Below, one piece after another: positions 1 to 7,691 of a DNA stretch of 12,556 nucleotides. Positions within the stretch are counted from its first letter, which is position 1. Each line of letters begins with the position of its first letter. The DNA is from an uncultured Gammaproteobacteria bacterium (GTDB taxonomy: Bacteria > Pseudomonadota > Gammaproteobacteria > Pseudomonadales > Azotimanducaceae_A): contig CAJWZG010000056.1 in NCBI GenBank assembly GCA_913049565.1, positions 1 through 12,556 on the forward strand, in the 5' to 3' direction. Both the position numbers and the translations under genes were made by a program. Below the pieces are notes generated by a model. It was not told the origin of the DNA. It worked only from the letters and a program-made list of their open reading frames with translations, and did not search any database.

Positions 1-505
1 CAGGACCAATAAATTTATCTGGGTTCCACCAAAACGAAGGGCATGATGTCGAACAACAAGCACACAAGATGCATTCATACAAACCGTCGAGCTTTTCGCG
101 CTCCTCAGGGCTTTGCAGGCGTTCCTGAGCAGGTGGTGCTTCCTTGTTCACTAGATAAGGCTGTACCTTTGCGTACTGGTTATAGAACTGACTCATGTCT
201 ACGACCAAATCGCGCACAACCGGCAAGCCCGGCAACGGACGCAAGACGAGTTTGTTGCGCTTAATCACCGCCGACACGGGCGTTATGCAGGCAAGACCAT
301 TTTTACCATTCATATTGATCCCGTCTGAACCGCACACGCCTTCTCGACAACTGCGCCGAAAGCTTAAGGTTGGATCAACATCTTTCATCATGTGCAGCAC
401 GTCGAGAACCATCAAGTCTTTGCCTTCGGGCAACGCAACTTGCACATCTCGCATCACGGGCACTTCGTCCAGGTCTGGGTTGTACCGATAAACACTTACT
501 TGCAT
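1..505 (-). CDS. sdhB: Succinate dehydrogenase iron-sulfur subunit SdhB (partial, 3' end outside window)
   Basis: This is the electron-transfer subunit of respiratory complex II, passing electrons from the SdhA flavin to ubiquinone at SdhC/SdhD. I translated it by hand from ATG at 505. It begins MQVSVYRYNPDLDE and stays open for 168 residues to the left edge, about 70% of the roughly 238-residue family length. The [2Fe-2S] ligands are in the motif CREGVCGSD (C53, C58, D61) plus C73. The Asp in place of a fourth Cys is known from E. coli SdhB. A second cluster motif, ECILCACCSTSCP, begins the [4Fe-4S]/[3Fe-4S] ligand set, and the last Cys motif lies beyond the edge. It is the last visible gene of sdhCDAB, 47 bases after the sdhA stop. 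Its ribosome site is weak (an AGG about 12 bases upstream), which suits translation from the operon mRNA. The match to E. coli SdhB is strong across the visible part. Confidence 0.97.
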   Translation of the reverse strand, partial: MQVSVYRYNPDLDEVPVMRDVQVALPEGKDLMVLDVLHMMKDVDPTLSFRRSCREGVCGSDGINMNGKNGLACITPVSAVIKRNKLVLRPLPGLPVVRDLVVDMSQFYNQYAKVQPYLVNKEAPPAQERLQSPEEREKLDGLYECILCACCSTSCPSFWWNPDKFIGP

Positions 506-552
506 AGCAATGAACCTAAAAAGAGGGTTTGTTCGTTATTTGAAAGTACGAG

Positions 553-2322
553 TTAGTACACTCGCTCTTTCGGCTCGAAGGCTTCCATGGTACGAGGTGC
601 GAAGTTCACATCGCGCTTGCCCACCCGTTTGTCATCGGGGAAGTACATAGAGTGGCAAAGCCAATTCTCGTCGTCCCGAGTTTGGTAATCGTCGCGAGCA
701 TGAGCACCGCGGCTCTCTTTTCTGCCTTCTGCCGTAACGGCTGTTGCTTCGGCAACTTCGAGCAGATTATCCAACTCCAATGCTTCCAATCGAGCGGTGT
801 TAAAAGCAGCTGACTTATCGGGCATATCGGCATTATTGATACGATCACGTAGATCGGCTAGCTGACCGATGCCTTCTTGCATATTCTTTTCTGTTCGGAA
901 CACACCGAAGCTGTTTTGCATCGTGGTTTGCAGTTCTTTTTTGAGGTCATAGATTGACTCGCCACCGCTCGCCTCGTTCCATCGATTCAAACGCGCCATA
1001 GACGCTTCGATATCCGATTCGCTAGCTTCCCGGTAAGAGACGCCTTGGCGCATGACCTGCTCGATATGGAGGCCCGCGGCTCGTCCAAACACCACCAGAT
1101 CAAGCAACGAGTTGCCGCCCAAGCGGTTAGCACCGTGCACGGATACGCAAGCGGCTTCACCGGCGGCGTATAAACCTTCCACAGCGACGTCTTCTCCAGA
1201 CGCATTTTGCGTCAGCGCTTGTCCGCTCACCTGGGTGGGAATACCGCCCATCATATAGTGACAAGTTGGTACAACAGGAATCGGTTCCTTAACCGGATCG
1301 ACGTGCGCGAAGGTACGCGAGAGCTCCAAAATGCCTGGCAAACGGCTGTTGAGTACCTCTTCACCCAAGTGATCGAGCTTGAGTTTAACGTGATCACCGT
1401 CCGGCCCACATCCGCGGCCTTCGATAATTTCTATCACCATGGATCGAGCCACAACATCTCGTCCCGCGAGGTCTTTAGCACTAGGAGCATAGCGCTCCAT
1501 AAACCGTTCACCATCTTTATTGATCAGGTAACCACCCTCTCCTCGACAGCCTTCTGTGACGAGGGTACCCGCACCCGCAATACCCGTCGGGTGGAACTGC
1601 CACATTTCTATGTCTTGCACTGGTACACCGGCTCGCAGCGCCATACCAATGCCATCACCTGTGCACATCAGTGCATTCGTCGTTGACGCATAGATCCGAC
1701 CAGCACCACCAGTTGCGATAACTGTGGCTTTGGAACTTATGTGCACGACCTCCCCAGTCTCCATGCAAAGTGCAATAACGCCCACAACCACGCCGTCTTG
1801 GTTTTTGACCATGTCGATGGCAAACCACTCATTCAAAAAAGTTGTCTCTGCCTTTACGTTGGCTTGGTAAAGCGTATGCAACAAAGCATGGCCCGTGCGA
1901 TCTGCAGCTGCGCAGGTTCTCGCAGCTTGTCCCCCGTTACCAAAATCTTTTGATTGCCCACCAAACGGGCGCTGATATATGCGGCCGGCATCTGTACGAG
2001 AAAAAGGTAGCCCCATATGCTCAAGCTCAAAAACGGCTTGTGGCCCTTCTGAGCACATGTACTCAATCGCGTCTTGATCGCCTATGTAGTCCGACCCTTT
2101 CACCGTGTCGTACATATGCCATCGCCAGTCATCGTTTGGATCGTCACTGGCAATAGCGCAGGTGATGCCGCCTTGAGCAGACACGGTGTGCGAGCGCGTC
2201 GGGAACACCTTGCTTATTACAGCTGTTTTCAACCCGGACTGAGCCAATTGCAAGGAGGCCCTTAAGCCCGAGCCACCGCCGCCTACAATGATGCCGTCGA
2301 ATTCCAACTTTCTAATACTCAC
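553..2322 (-). CDS. sdhA: Succinate dehydrogenase flavoprotein subunit SdhA
   Basis: This is the catalytic subunit of complex II. It oxidises succinate to fumarate with covalently bound FAD on the cytoplasmic side. The Rossmann FAD motif GGGGSG is at residues 14-19. SHTVSAQGG carries the FAD-linking His at residue 45, the same number as in E. coli. Further family motifs are [38 protein letters not shown] (active-site Arg) and the C-terminal [10 protein letters not shown] chose the GTG start at 2322 (589 residues; E. coli has 588) because AAGGAG lies 10 bases upstream and the flavin His then aligns exactly. An in-frame ATG at 2361 would add 13 residues, overlap the sdhD stop and lack a ribosome site. 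It is the third gene of sdhCDAB. Identity is certain; only the start is a choice. Confidence 0.97.
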   Translation of the reverse strand: MSIRKLEFDGIIVGGGGSGLRASLQLAQSGLKTAVISKVFPTRSHTVSAQGGITCAIASDDPNDDWRWHMYDTVKGSDYIGDQDAIEYMCSEGPQAVFELEHMGLPFSRTDAGRIYQRPFGGQSKDFGNGGQAARTCAAADRTGHALLHTLYQANVKAETTFLNEWFAIDMVKNQDGVVVGVIALCMETGEVVHISSKATVIATGGAGRIYASTTNALMCTGDGIGMALRAGVPVQDIEMWQFHPTGIAGAGTLVTEGCRGEGGYLINKDGERFMERYAPSAKDLAGRDVVARSMVIEIIEGRGCGPDGDHVKLKLDHLGEEVLNSRLPGILELSRTFAHVDPVKEPIPVVPTCHYMMGGIPTQVSGQALTQNASGEDVAVEGLYAAGEAACVSVHGANRLGGNSLLDLVVFGRAAGLHIEQVMRQGVSYREASESDIEASMARLNRWNEASGGESIYDLKKELQTTMQNSFGVFRTEKNMQEGIGQLADLRDRINNADMPDKSAAFNTARLEALELDNLLEVAEATAVTAEGRKESRGAHARDDYQTRDDENWLCHSMYFPDDKRVGKRDVNFAPRTMEAFEPKERVY

Positions 2323-2347
2323 GCTATCAGCGCTCCTTAAATTTTGA

Positions 2348-2704
2348 TCACCAGATGGCAATCATTGCTGCTGCGAAGTAAACCCCCATTATGGTTAAAC
2401 ATCCAAACTGATATCCTAGACGAATTTTGTCCGCATAGCTTGGGAGACCCCAATGTCCTGGTTGAATATAGTCGGTTCCGATGGTCCAAAGGCCCACCCA
2501 GGAGTGTCCAATGGTCGCCAAAACAGCAATCGAACTTCCTGCTTTCATAGCCGGGTGACTAAAGAAAGCAATAAAACTCTCATAGTCGGTTGCACCGCCA
2601 AAGAGGAAAAAGCTAAGAACCAACAACGTGTAAACCGTAAGGATCACCGCGGTGAGGCGCTGCAGCATGAAATCTCTGACGCCTCTTCTTTTAGACCAAA
2701 ACAT
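2348..2704 (-). CDS. sdhD: Succinate dehydrogenase membrane anchor subunit SdhD
   Basis: This is the small hydrophobic anchor that, with SdhC, binds haem b and the ubiquinone site of complex II in the inner membrane. It has 118 residues (about 115 in E. coli) and three predicted membrane helices, near residues 14-36, 55-75 and 93-117. The N-terminal [15 protein letters not shown] matches the E. coli GVHDFILVRATAIVL pattern. H67 in IGHSWVGLW matches the haem-ligand His71 of E. coli, and D78-Y79 in TDYIQP match Asp82-Tyr83 of the quinone site. The ATG is 11 bases after the sdhC stop and has only a weak ribosome site, so translational coupling is likely. The reading frame ends 25 bases before the sdhA GTG, and the sdhA ribosome site lies in that gap. 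Confidence 0.95.
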   Translation of the reverse strand: MFWSKRRGVRDFMLQRLTAVILTVYTLLVLSFFLFGGATDYESFIAFFSHPAMKAGSSIAVLATIGHSWVGLWTIGTDYIQPGHWGLPSYADKIRLGYQFGCLTIMGVYFAAAMIAIW

Positions 2705-2715
2705 AATTTATTGAA

Positions 2716-3099
2716 TTACCAAAGTGCTATAGATAGGCCAACAACGCTAGCCGACGTGAGTACTAAAACAAGGCCCGACCCTATTCGAGAGGCCGTTGCG
2801 GTATCGCCGATATGTAAATCGAGCAAGAGGTGTTTCACACCGACGAAAATATGGAACATCAAAGTGGCTAGCAGCGCTAACATCACCAATTTGGGAAAGC
2901 CTTGTCCCAAAATATTTTTTGCGTTAGCAAACCCTTGGCTCGAAGACATCGCCATTTCGAGTAAAAAAAGAGCGAAGGCAACACCAGCAAACAAGATCAT
3001 GCCCGATACGCGATGCGTAATCGAGACCATTGGTACAAGCGATAGATTAAACTTTATGGTATCCCACAAGCCCACACTGCCTGGCCTATCTAGTTTCAT
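2716..3099 (-). CDS. sdhC: Succinate dehydrogenase cytochrome b556 subunit SdhC
   Basis: This is the first gene of the sdhCDAB operon and the larger membrane anchor of complex II. It has 127 residues (129 in E. coli) and three predicted membrane helices, near residues 27-49, 69-90 and 105-126. SITHRVSG (residues 26-33) holds the Ser and Arg of the quinone pocket. H83 in MFHIFVGVKH is the expected axial haem b ligand, and the second His (H90) is also conserved. The ATG at 3099 is the only sensible start, because an in-frame stop lies five codons upstream. Upstream AGG and TTGGA are weak ribosome sites. A Fur-like sequence sits 11-25 bases before the start codon. Operon order and close gene spacing support one transcript from the 3100-3869 region. 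Confidence 0.95.
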   Translation of the reverse strand: MKLDRPGSVGLWDTIKFNLSLVPMVSITHRVSGMILFAGVAFALFLLEMAMSSSQGFANAKNILGQGFPKLVMLALLATLMFHIFVGVKHLLLDLHIGDTATASRIGSGLVLVLTSASVVGLSIALW

Positions 3100-3109
3100 A
3101 CTGATTCCA

Positions 3110-3124
3110 ACCTAATCATTATCA
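3110..3124 (-). promoter_or_regulatory. Fur-like operator before sdhC
   Basis: Read on the minus strand, TGATAATGATTAGGT matches the 7-1-7 Fur consensus TGATAAT-N-ATTATCA at 11 of 14 positions. The first half is perfect and the second half is degraded at its last three bases. It lies between the likely transcription start and the sdhC start codon, where a bound repressor would block the operon. Complex II contains three iron-sulfur clusters and a haem, so iron control is plausible. In enterobacteria iron control of sdh acts mainly through the Fur-regulated small RNA RyhB, so direct binding here is an inference. AT-rich chance matches of this quality do occur. Confidence 0.35.
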
Positions 3125-3194
3125 TTTCATGTTCGAGCAGTTCTACCGCCTGACCCTTTTTTTACTCAGTAAGTTGCTCATCTCGTCTGTTAAC

Positions 3195-3243
3195 GCGGGT
3201 CTCTGGGGAGGGTTCCCCCGTGCATATTCAAGACAGGACCCGC
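3195..3243. repeat. Nested inverted repeat in the sdhC-gltA region
   Basis: The outer arms GCGGGTC (3195-3201) and GACCCGC (3237-3243) are perfect 7-bp complements. Inside them GGGGA (3205-3209) and TCCCC (3214-3218) form a second stem with a 4-base loop. The right outer arm overlaps CGCTC repeats that can instead pair with GAGCG at 3259-3263, so two alternative folds are possible. It sits about 95 bases upstream of sdhC and would be in that operon's leader if transcription starts further up. No T-run follows on either strand, so it does not look like a plain terminator. Its function is unknown. Confidence 0.45.
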
Positions 3244-3660
3244 TCGCTCTGCAATTCTGAGCGATCTCCTCTGCCCAAAATTCTTATCTGCTTTTTCTGA
3301 CCTCGATGCCTTCCGCACCCACGCACCGCTTTACCATCCCCATGTTAAGCATCCAATGTCCCTCTGCCAAGGCTCTGCACCGATTCGACCGAAAAAACCA
3401 CGCTATTTCCCAGGCAAGTACAACTTATGCGAAATCTAGCTTCATTTTTCACCGGTTAACTGATCTGCGTCTCCCAACTTTATTTTTAGGAGCGAAACCC
3501 TTGGCCGGACTCATATACAGCGCTGCCGCAACAGGAAGCTGGAAAAACTAATCACTTTGGCCGATGATGTTTCCACCTTAATTGCTATCACATCTTTTTG
3601 TTGCGACGAGAGTCAGATTTTTTGAAGACCCTTCGGACTGATCCTTTTGGAAAACCTATA

Positions 3661-3688
3661 TTGAGGCTGTTAGAACACTTTCGATAAT
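3661..3688 (+). promoter_or_regulatory. Candidate sigma-70 promoter for gltA
   Basis: TTGAGG (3661-3666) is followed after 16 bases by GATAAT (3683-3688), matching 4 of 6 and 5 of 6 consensus bases. It would give a leader of roughly 175 bases before gltA. A second, weaker possibility is TATGAT at 3748-3753. This is pattern matching only. Confidence 0.35.
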
Positions 3689-3869
3689 CATGGATCAGAT
3701 AGGGAAACTTTCAAGAACCGAAAATGTTGCGCATACGCTATGGGATTTATGATTTTGCGCGACCTTAGGCTTTGATACGCGGCCGCGCCTCAGGAGGAGA
3801 GCGCATATTACAACACTACACAACAATAAACCGTTTGCCTAAATACAGCGGAAGAAATGGGGGAAGAAC

Positions 3870-5168
3870 ATGTCCGAGCAAAAAGCACAGCCTGCTGAGC
3901 TTAAAATACCTGGGGTCGCTGACCCTATCGAACTGCCCATCTATTCGGGCAACTTGGGGCCAGATGTTATCGACGTCGGCAAGTTAACGAGCCAAGGCCA
4001 CTTTACCTACGATCCAGGCTTTGTTTCTACCGCGTCCTGCGAGTCAGGGATCACCTATATCGACGGCGACGAAGGTACATTGCTGCATCGAGGGTATCCC
4101 ATTGAGCAACTCGCCGAACATTCAGACTACCTCGAGCTTTGCTTCTTGCTGCTTAACGGCGAACTGCCTAACTCGGCCGAGAAAACCGAGTTCGTCGACA
4201 CTATTAAACATCACACGATGGTCAATGAGCAGCTTCGCAGCTTTTTCACCGGCTTTAGGCCCGAAGCCCACCCTATGGCGATCATGTGCGGAGTGGTAGG
4301 CGCTTTGTCCTCGTTTTATCACGACTCGCTGGATATCGATAATCCACAGCACCGAATGATCACAGCACACAGGCTCATTGCCAAAATGCCAACCCTCGCT
4401 GCGATGAGTTACAAACACGCCCAGGGCCAGCCATTCATGTACCCACGGAATGATCTGGGTTATGCCGAGAATTTTCTGCATATGATGTTTGCAACCCCCT
4501 GCGAGGACTACGAGGTTAGTCCGACGCTGGCAAAGGCCATGGATCGCATTTTCTTACTCCATGCTGATCACGAACAGAATGCGTCAACCTCGACAGTTCG
4601 TTTGGCCGGATCAACAGGAGCCAACCCTTTTGCAAGCGTTGCCGCAGGCATCGCGGCCCTATGGGGCCCATCGCATGGCGGCGCCAACGAAGCCGTTCTC
4701 AATATGCTCGACGAGATTGGTAGTGTTGAGAACATTCCCGAATACGTCAGGCGCGCAAAAGACAAAGATGATCCATTCCGCATCATGGGCTTCGGTCATC
4801 GCGTCTATAAAAACTACGATCCTCGCGCCAAAGTGATGCAGCAAACATGTCATGAGGTACTCGAAGAACTGGGCGTACAAGACAACCCCGTTCTCGCGAT
4901 GGCAAAAGAATTAGAGCGAATCGCGTTAGAAGATGATTACTTTGTTGAAAAACGACTGTATCCCAATGTGGATTTCTACTCTGGCATCATCTTGAAAGCC
5001 ATAGGTATTCCCGTAGAGATGTTCACTGTGATTTTCGCCACCGGGCGAACTCCGGGTTGGATAGCGCACTGGTGCGAAATGATCGGCGGAAACTATAAAA
5101 TTGGTCGCCCCCGACAGCTTTACACCGGAAGTCCCAAACGAGATTTTGTTGGCGTAGCCGACCGATAA
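3870..5168 (+). CDS. gltA: Citrate synthase, GltA type
   Basis: This enzyme condenses acetyl-CoA and oxaloacetate to citrate, the entry step of the TCA cycle, in the cytoplasm. It has 432 residues (427 in E. coli), which fits the larger type II enzyme of Gram-negative bacteria. These have an N-terminal extension and are usually hexameric and NADH-inhibited. The catalytic residues are visible: H269 in GPSHGGAN, H310 in [15 protein letters not shown] and D368 in NVDFYSG. They correspond to His264, His305 and Asp362 of E. coli. The C-terminal GRPRQLYTG is also typical. The ATG follows a purine-rich ribosome site (GGGGGAAG). The gene is divergent from sdhCDAB, as in E. coli, so the two may share control. 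It could be confused with methylcitrate synthase, but the length and closeness to GltA argue against that. Confidence 0.97.
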   Translation: MSEQKAQPAELKIPGVADPIELPIYSGNLGPDVIDVGKLTSQGHFTYDPGFVSTASCESGITYIDGDEGTLLHRGYPIEQLAEHSDYLELCFLLLNGELPNSAEKTEFVDTIKHHTMVNEQLRSFFTGFRPEAHPMAIMCGVVGALSSFYHDSLDIDNPQHRMITAHRLIAKMPTLAAMSYKHAQGQPFMYPRNDLGYAENFLHMMFATPCEDYEVSPTLAKAMDRIFLLHADHEQNASTSTVRLAGSTGANPFASVAAGIAALWGPSHGGANEAVLNMLDEIGSVENIPEYVRRAKDKDDPFRIMGFGHRVYKNYDPRAKVMQQTCHEVLEELGVQDNPVLAMAKELERIALEDDYFVEKRLYPNVDFYSGIILKAIGIPVEMFTVIFATGRTPGWIAHWCEMIGGNYKIGRPRQLYTGSPKRDFVGVADR

Positions 5169-5194
5169 GTCGCGGATCAACATCTAGGCTTCAT

Positions 5195-5245
5195 GCCCTG
5201 ACGGACGACCCCACCATCAGGGCCTAGAGCGGCCTTGCAGGCCGC
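5195..5245. terminator. Paired hairpins between convergent gltA and the dehydrogenase gene
   Basis: Two inverted repeats fill the 79-base tail-to-tail gap. The first has arms GCCCTGA (5195-5201) and TCAGGGC (5217-5223), a perfect 7-bp stem with a 15-base loop. The second has arms GCGGCC (5229-5234) and GGCCGC (5240-5245), a 6-bp GC stem with a 5-base loop. The second lies just after the stop codon of the minus-strand gene and about 60 bases after the gltA stop, so it could end both transcripts. Neither has a good U-tract, so intrinsic termination is only probable. Confidence 0.5.
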
Positions 5246-5247
5246 AT

Positions 5248-6138
5248 TCATTTCAGGCGTCGGAGCAGGCTCGATGTATCCCAGCGGCCTCCTCCTTCGC
5301 TTTGCACATCCGCGTAAAATTGATCCACCAAAGCGGTCAATGGCAGCCGAGCCGCAATTTGGTTTGCGGTGTTCAACGCAATACCCAAATCCTTGCGCAT
5401 CCAGTCAACCGCAAAGCCAAAGTCGTATTCGTCCTGCGCCATGGTGCTGGCTCGATTATTCATCTGCCAACTCTGCGCGGCCCCTTGAGAGATAACGTCG
5501 ACGACTGCGTCGATATCAAGCCCTGCACGCTGCGCAAAGTGGATACCCTCGCTCAATCCCTGCAACACCCCGGCAATACAAATTTGGTTCACCATTTTCG
5601 TCAGCTGGCCTGAACCCACAGCCCCCATCAGCGCATGTTTCTTTGCATAACACTCAAAGAGAGGTGCGGCGACGACGTAATGCTCCTTTGAACCGCCAAC
5701 CATGACGGTCAATGCACCGTTCTCGGCACCAGCTTGACCGCCAGAAACGGGGGCATCCAAAAAACCCACCGACTTTTCAGCGCAGCTGTCTCCCAAAGCT
5801 TGAGCCAGGGTTTGAGAAGCTGTCGTGTGATCGATTAGCAGTTTGCCCGCAGATAAGCCTGCCAGCGCGCCGTCGTCACCTAACACTACTTCTCTGACGT
5901 CGTCGTCATTACCCACGCAGATAAACACAACGTCTGCCGCCTCAGCTGCTTGTCGGGGCGTCATAACCACAGCGCAATCGGCTGCGCTCGCGCCGTAATC
6001 TTCTTTCCATTGGGCCGCCTTAGCGGTGCTGCGGTTGAAAACCGTAACTGCGCTAGCGCGCTTTGCCAAATGACCCGCCATGGGATACCCCATAACACCT
6101 AGTCCGATAAAGGCCACTCGGCCAGTTGGTTCCGACAT
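5248..6138 (-). CDS. NAD(P)-dependent beta-hydroxyacid dehydrogenase (3-hydroxyisobutyrate dehydrogenase / tartronate semialdehyde reductase family)
   Basis: This cytoplasmic oxidoreductase of 296 residues belongs to the family that includes MmsB, GarR and GlxR. It has the N-terminal nucleotide motif IGLGVMGYPMAG (11-22), the substrate-binding DAPVSGG (128-134) and the catalytic-lysine motif GSGQLTKMVNQ with K181. KDLGIALN (249-256) is a further family motif. After the second beta strand it has FNRST (34-38). An Arg there often means NADP(H) preference, while NAD enzymes usually carry an acidic residue, so NADP(H) use is inferred. The ATG at 6138 follows an AGAGAG ribosome site and starts right before the Rossmann fold. 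A longer in-frame start at 6183 adds 15 unrelated residues. The neighbours give no substrate clue: no valine-degradation or glyoxylate gene is next to it. The family is certain, the substrate is not. Confidence 0.9.
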   Translation of the reverse strand: MSEPTGRVAFIGLGVMGYPMAGHLAKRASAVTVFNRSTAKAAQWKEDYGASAADCAVVMTPRQAAEAADVVFICVGNDDDVREVVLGDDGALAGLSAGKLLIDHTTASQTLAQALGDSCAEKSVGFLDAPVSGGQAGAENGALTVMVGGSKEHYVVAAPLFECYAKKHALMGAVGSGQLTKMVNQICIAGVLQGLSEGIHFAQRAGLDIDAVVDVISQGAAQSWQMNNRASTMAQDEYDFGFAVDWMRKDLGIALNTANQIAARLPLTALVDQFYADVQSEGGGRWDTSSLLRRLK

Positions 6139-6174
6139 GTTTTTACTCTCTGTGTGAATAAGGCAAGAACAACT

Positions 6175-6297
6175 GTTTCTCACCCCCTATGATGCCAAGA
6201 CGGACTGCTTAGGCAAAATGGAGAGGCTATTGCTGACTTAGACAGCCAAAGTTTCTCTCGCAACAGGGACGGCCGTTGGCTATAAACTGTTTCTCTC
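6175..6297. repeat. Three GTTTCTC direct repeats in the dehydrogenase-selA divergent gap
   Basis: GTTTCTC occurs at 6175-6181, 6251-6257 and 6289-6295. The first and third copies share an 11-base core AACTGTTTCTC, and the second and third share GTTTCTCTC. The start-to-start distances are 76 and 38 bases, so one is twice the other. The gap also has a TATAAA (6281-6286), a weak -10 candidate for selA without a good -35, and a 6-bp inverted repeat AGCCAA/TTGGCT (6244-6249, 6276-6281). The repeats could be operator sites, but chance is not excluded. Confidence 0.3.
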
Positions 6298-6328
6298 AAT
6301 ACCTCATACATCTTAATTGCTAGAGCTT

Positions 6329-7687
6329 ATGCCAGAACTACGCGACTTACCCGCCATTGAAACGTTGATGCAAAGCAAAGCTATCGCTGAGTTGATCCAA
6401 CAAAAGGGTGCGACGTCTGTAAAAACGCAGTTGCGAGAAATGCAAGCGGAAATGCGAGCATCCCGAAACGTACCGCAATGGGCAACAGCCCCTGAGGGTT
6501 ATGCCGTTGCTTTAGGCAGTGCTGAACCCAGACGCGACTACATACCAGTGTTTAACCTGACAGGTACGATAGTGCACACCAATCTCGGACGCGCATTACT
6601 CAGTAAAATGCTCTGGGAGAGTATTGAGCCACTAGTGACTCGACCGATGAACTTAGAGTACGACCTTGAAAAAGGTACCCGCGGCCAGCGGGACACTGTG
6701 GTTGAAGAGCGGTTGTGCGAGTTGATGAGCTGTGAGGCCGTAACCATCGTGAACAACGGTGCTGCTGCGCTCATGCTAGTACTCAACACCTTCGGGCTGA
6801 ATGCCGAGGTACCTGTGTCCCGGGGCGAGTTGGTCGAAATCGGAGGTAGCTTTAGGCTTCCAGAGCTAATGAGCCGCGCTGGAAGTAAATTGTTAGAAAT
6901 TGGCACCACCAATAGAACGAGAATTGACGACTTCGCCAATGTCGTCGACCGATCCTCGATGCTGCTGAAAATCCATCCAAGTAACTATCACATCGAGGGG
7001 TTTACCGAGGCAGTTGAAGGCTCAGAGCTCGCCGAACTAGGCAAGGCCCATGACATCCCTAGCTGCGTAGACCTTGGCAGCGGCAGCCTTGTCGACCTCA
7101 GCACATGGGGCTTACCCAAAGAGCCTACCCCGCAAAGTGTGCTAGCGCAGGGTATTGATCTGGTGACATTTAGTGGTGACAAGTTATTGGGCGCTGTGCA
7201 GTGCGGTATTATTGCAGGCCGCAAAAATTTGATAGAAGCCATTCATAAAAACCCAATGAAACGCGCATTACGCGTCGACAAAGTTACATTGGCAGTTCTC
7301 AACGCGACGTTGAAGCTGTATGACAATCCCGAGCAGCTAGCGAAACATCTACCGCTGCTGCGAACGTTGACGCTAACGCCCGATGCACTTAATGAGCGAG
7401 CCCAAACCATTCTTGCAAACCTGCCCCCAGCGGTGAGCGGCACTATTGTTCGGAGCGCGGCGCAGATAGGCAGCGGTGCCCTTCCCGACCAGACTATTGA
7501 TAGCGTCGCCGTCAGCCTAACCCACGCGTCTTTAAGCGCCCAAAAGCTTGCAGAACGATTACGCGCAGCGCAAACGCCTATCATTGGTCGGCTGAAAGAC
7601 GAAAGATTGCTTTTGGATATGCACGGCGCAGATCCCTTGGATGAATTGGTAGACGTACTGTGCAGCGTCGATCTGGGCAGCGCTTGA
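6329..7687 (+). CDS. selA: L-seryl-tRNA(Sec) selenium transferase (selenocysteine synthase)
   Basis: This PLP enzyme converts Ser-tRNA-Sec to Sec-tRNA-Sec using selenophosphate supplied by SelD. It has 452 residues, against about 463 in E. coli. Family motifs run in order: NLTGTIVHTNLGRALL, EYDLEKGTRGQRD, IVNNGAAALML, SRGELVEIGGSFRLPE, GTTNRT, DLGSGSLVDLS and FSGDKLLG. K285 in the last is the PLP-linking lysine (Lys295 in E. coli). The start is uncertain: TTG at 6317 is also in frame directly after a stop codon. I prefer ATG at 6329 because ATG is the commoner start and neither has a good ribosome site. It is followed after 4 bases by selB and forms an operon with it. The tRNA substrate gene lies at the right edge of the window. 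Confidence 0.97.
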   Translation: MPELRDLPAIETLMQSKAIAELIQQKGATSVKTQLREMQAEMRASRNVPQWATAPEGYAVALGSAEPRRDYIPVFNLTGTIVHTNLGRALLSKMLWESIEPLVTRPMNLEYDLEKGTRGQRDTVVEERLCELMSCEAVTIVNNGAAALMLVLNTFGLNAEVPVSRGELVEIGGSFRLPELMSRAGSKLLEIGTTNRTRIDDFANVVDRSSMLLKIHPSNYHIEGFTEAVEGSELAELGKAHDIPSCVDLGSGSLVDLSTWGLPKEPTPQSVLAQGIDLVTFSGDKLLGAVQCGIIAGRKNLIEAIHKNPMKRALRVDKVTLAVLNATLKLYDNPEQLAKHLPLLRTLTLTPDALNERAQTILANLPPAVSGTIVRSAAQIGSGALPDQTIDSVAVSLTHASLSAQKLAERLRAAQTPIIGRLKDERLLLDMHGADPLDELVDVLCSVDLGSA

Positions 7688-7691
7688 TCCT

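Larger units (their letters stand above)
3100..3869. other. Gene-free divergent regulatory region between sdhC and gltA
   Basis: These 770 bases separate two divergent TCA-cycle genes. No open frame here looks protein-coding. The longest (81 codons, 3306-3551, plus) has no ribosome site and reads as low-complexity, composition-driven sequence. Seen in it are a Fur-like box (3110-3124), a nested inverted repeat (3195-3243), a candidate gltA promoter (3661-3688), an inverted repeat with arms GCGCA at 3729-3733 and TGCGC at 3756-3760, and an orphan AGGAGGAG (3792-3799). The region is long for a single divergent promoter pair. It could hold long mRNA leaders, several promoters or a small RNA. I found no convincing minus-strand sigma-70 promoter for sdhC. 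Confidence 0.7.

Noticed and set aside
43..491. Plus-strand open frames at the left edge
   Set aside because: They are antisense to sdhB, whose minus-strand reading gives full iron-sulfur motifs running off the edge.
1207..1686. 159-codon plus-strand open frame inside sdhA
   Set aside because: It lies fully antisense within a gene of certain identity and has no ribosome site or recognisable domain, so it is a shadow frame.
2453..3115. 220-codon plus-strand open frame across sdhD and sdhC
   Set aside because: It is the antisense reading of two well-supported membrane subunits. The encoded sequence is polar and shows no domain.
3306..3551. 81-codon plus-strand open frame in the sdhC-gltA gap
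   Set aside because: It has no ribosome site, no family resemblance and composition-like sequence. The gap looks regulatory rather than coding.
3772..3987. TTG-started plus-strand frame using the AGGAGGAG sequence region before gltA
   Set aside because: Its start lies upstream of the ribosome-site-like sequence and it overlaps the gltA start in another frame, with no recognisable product.
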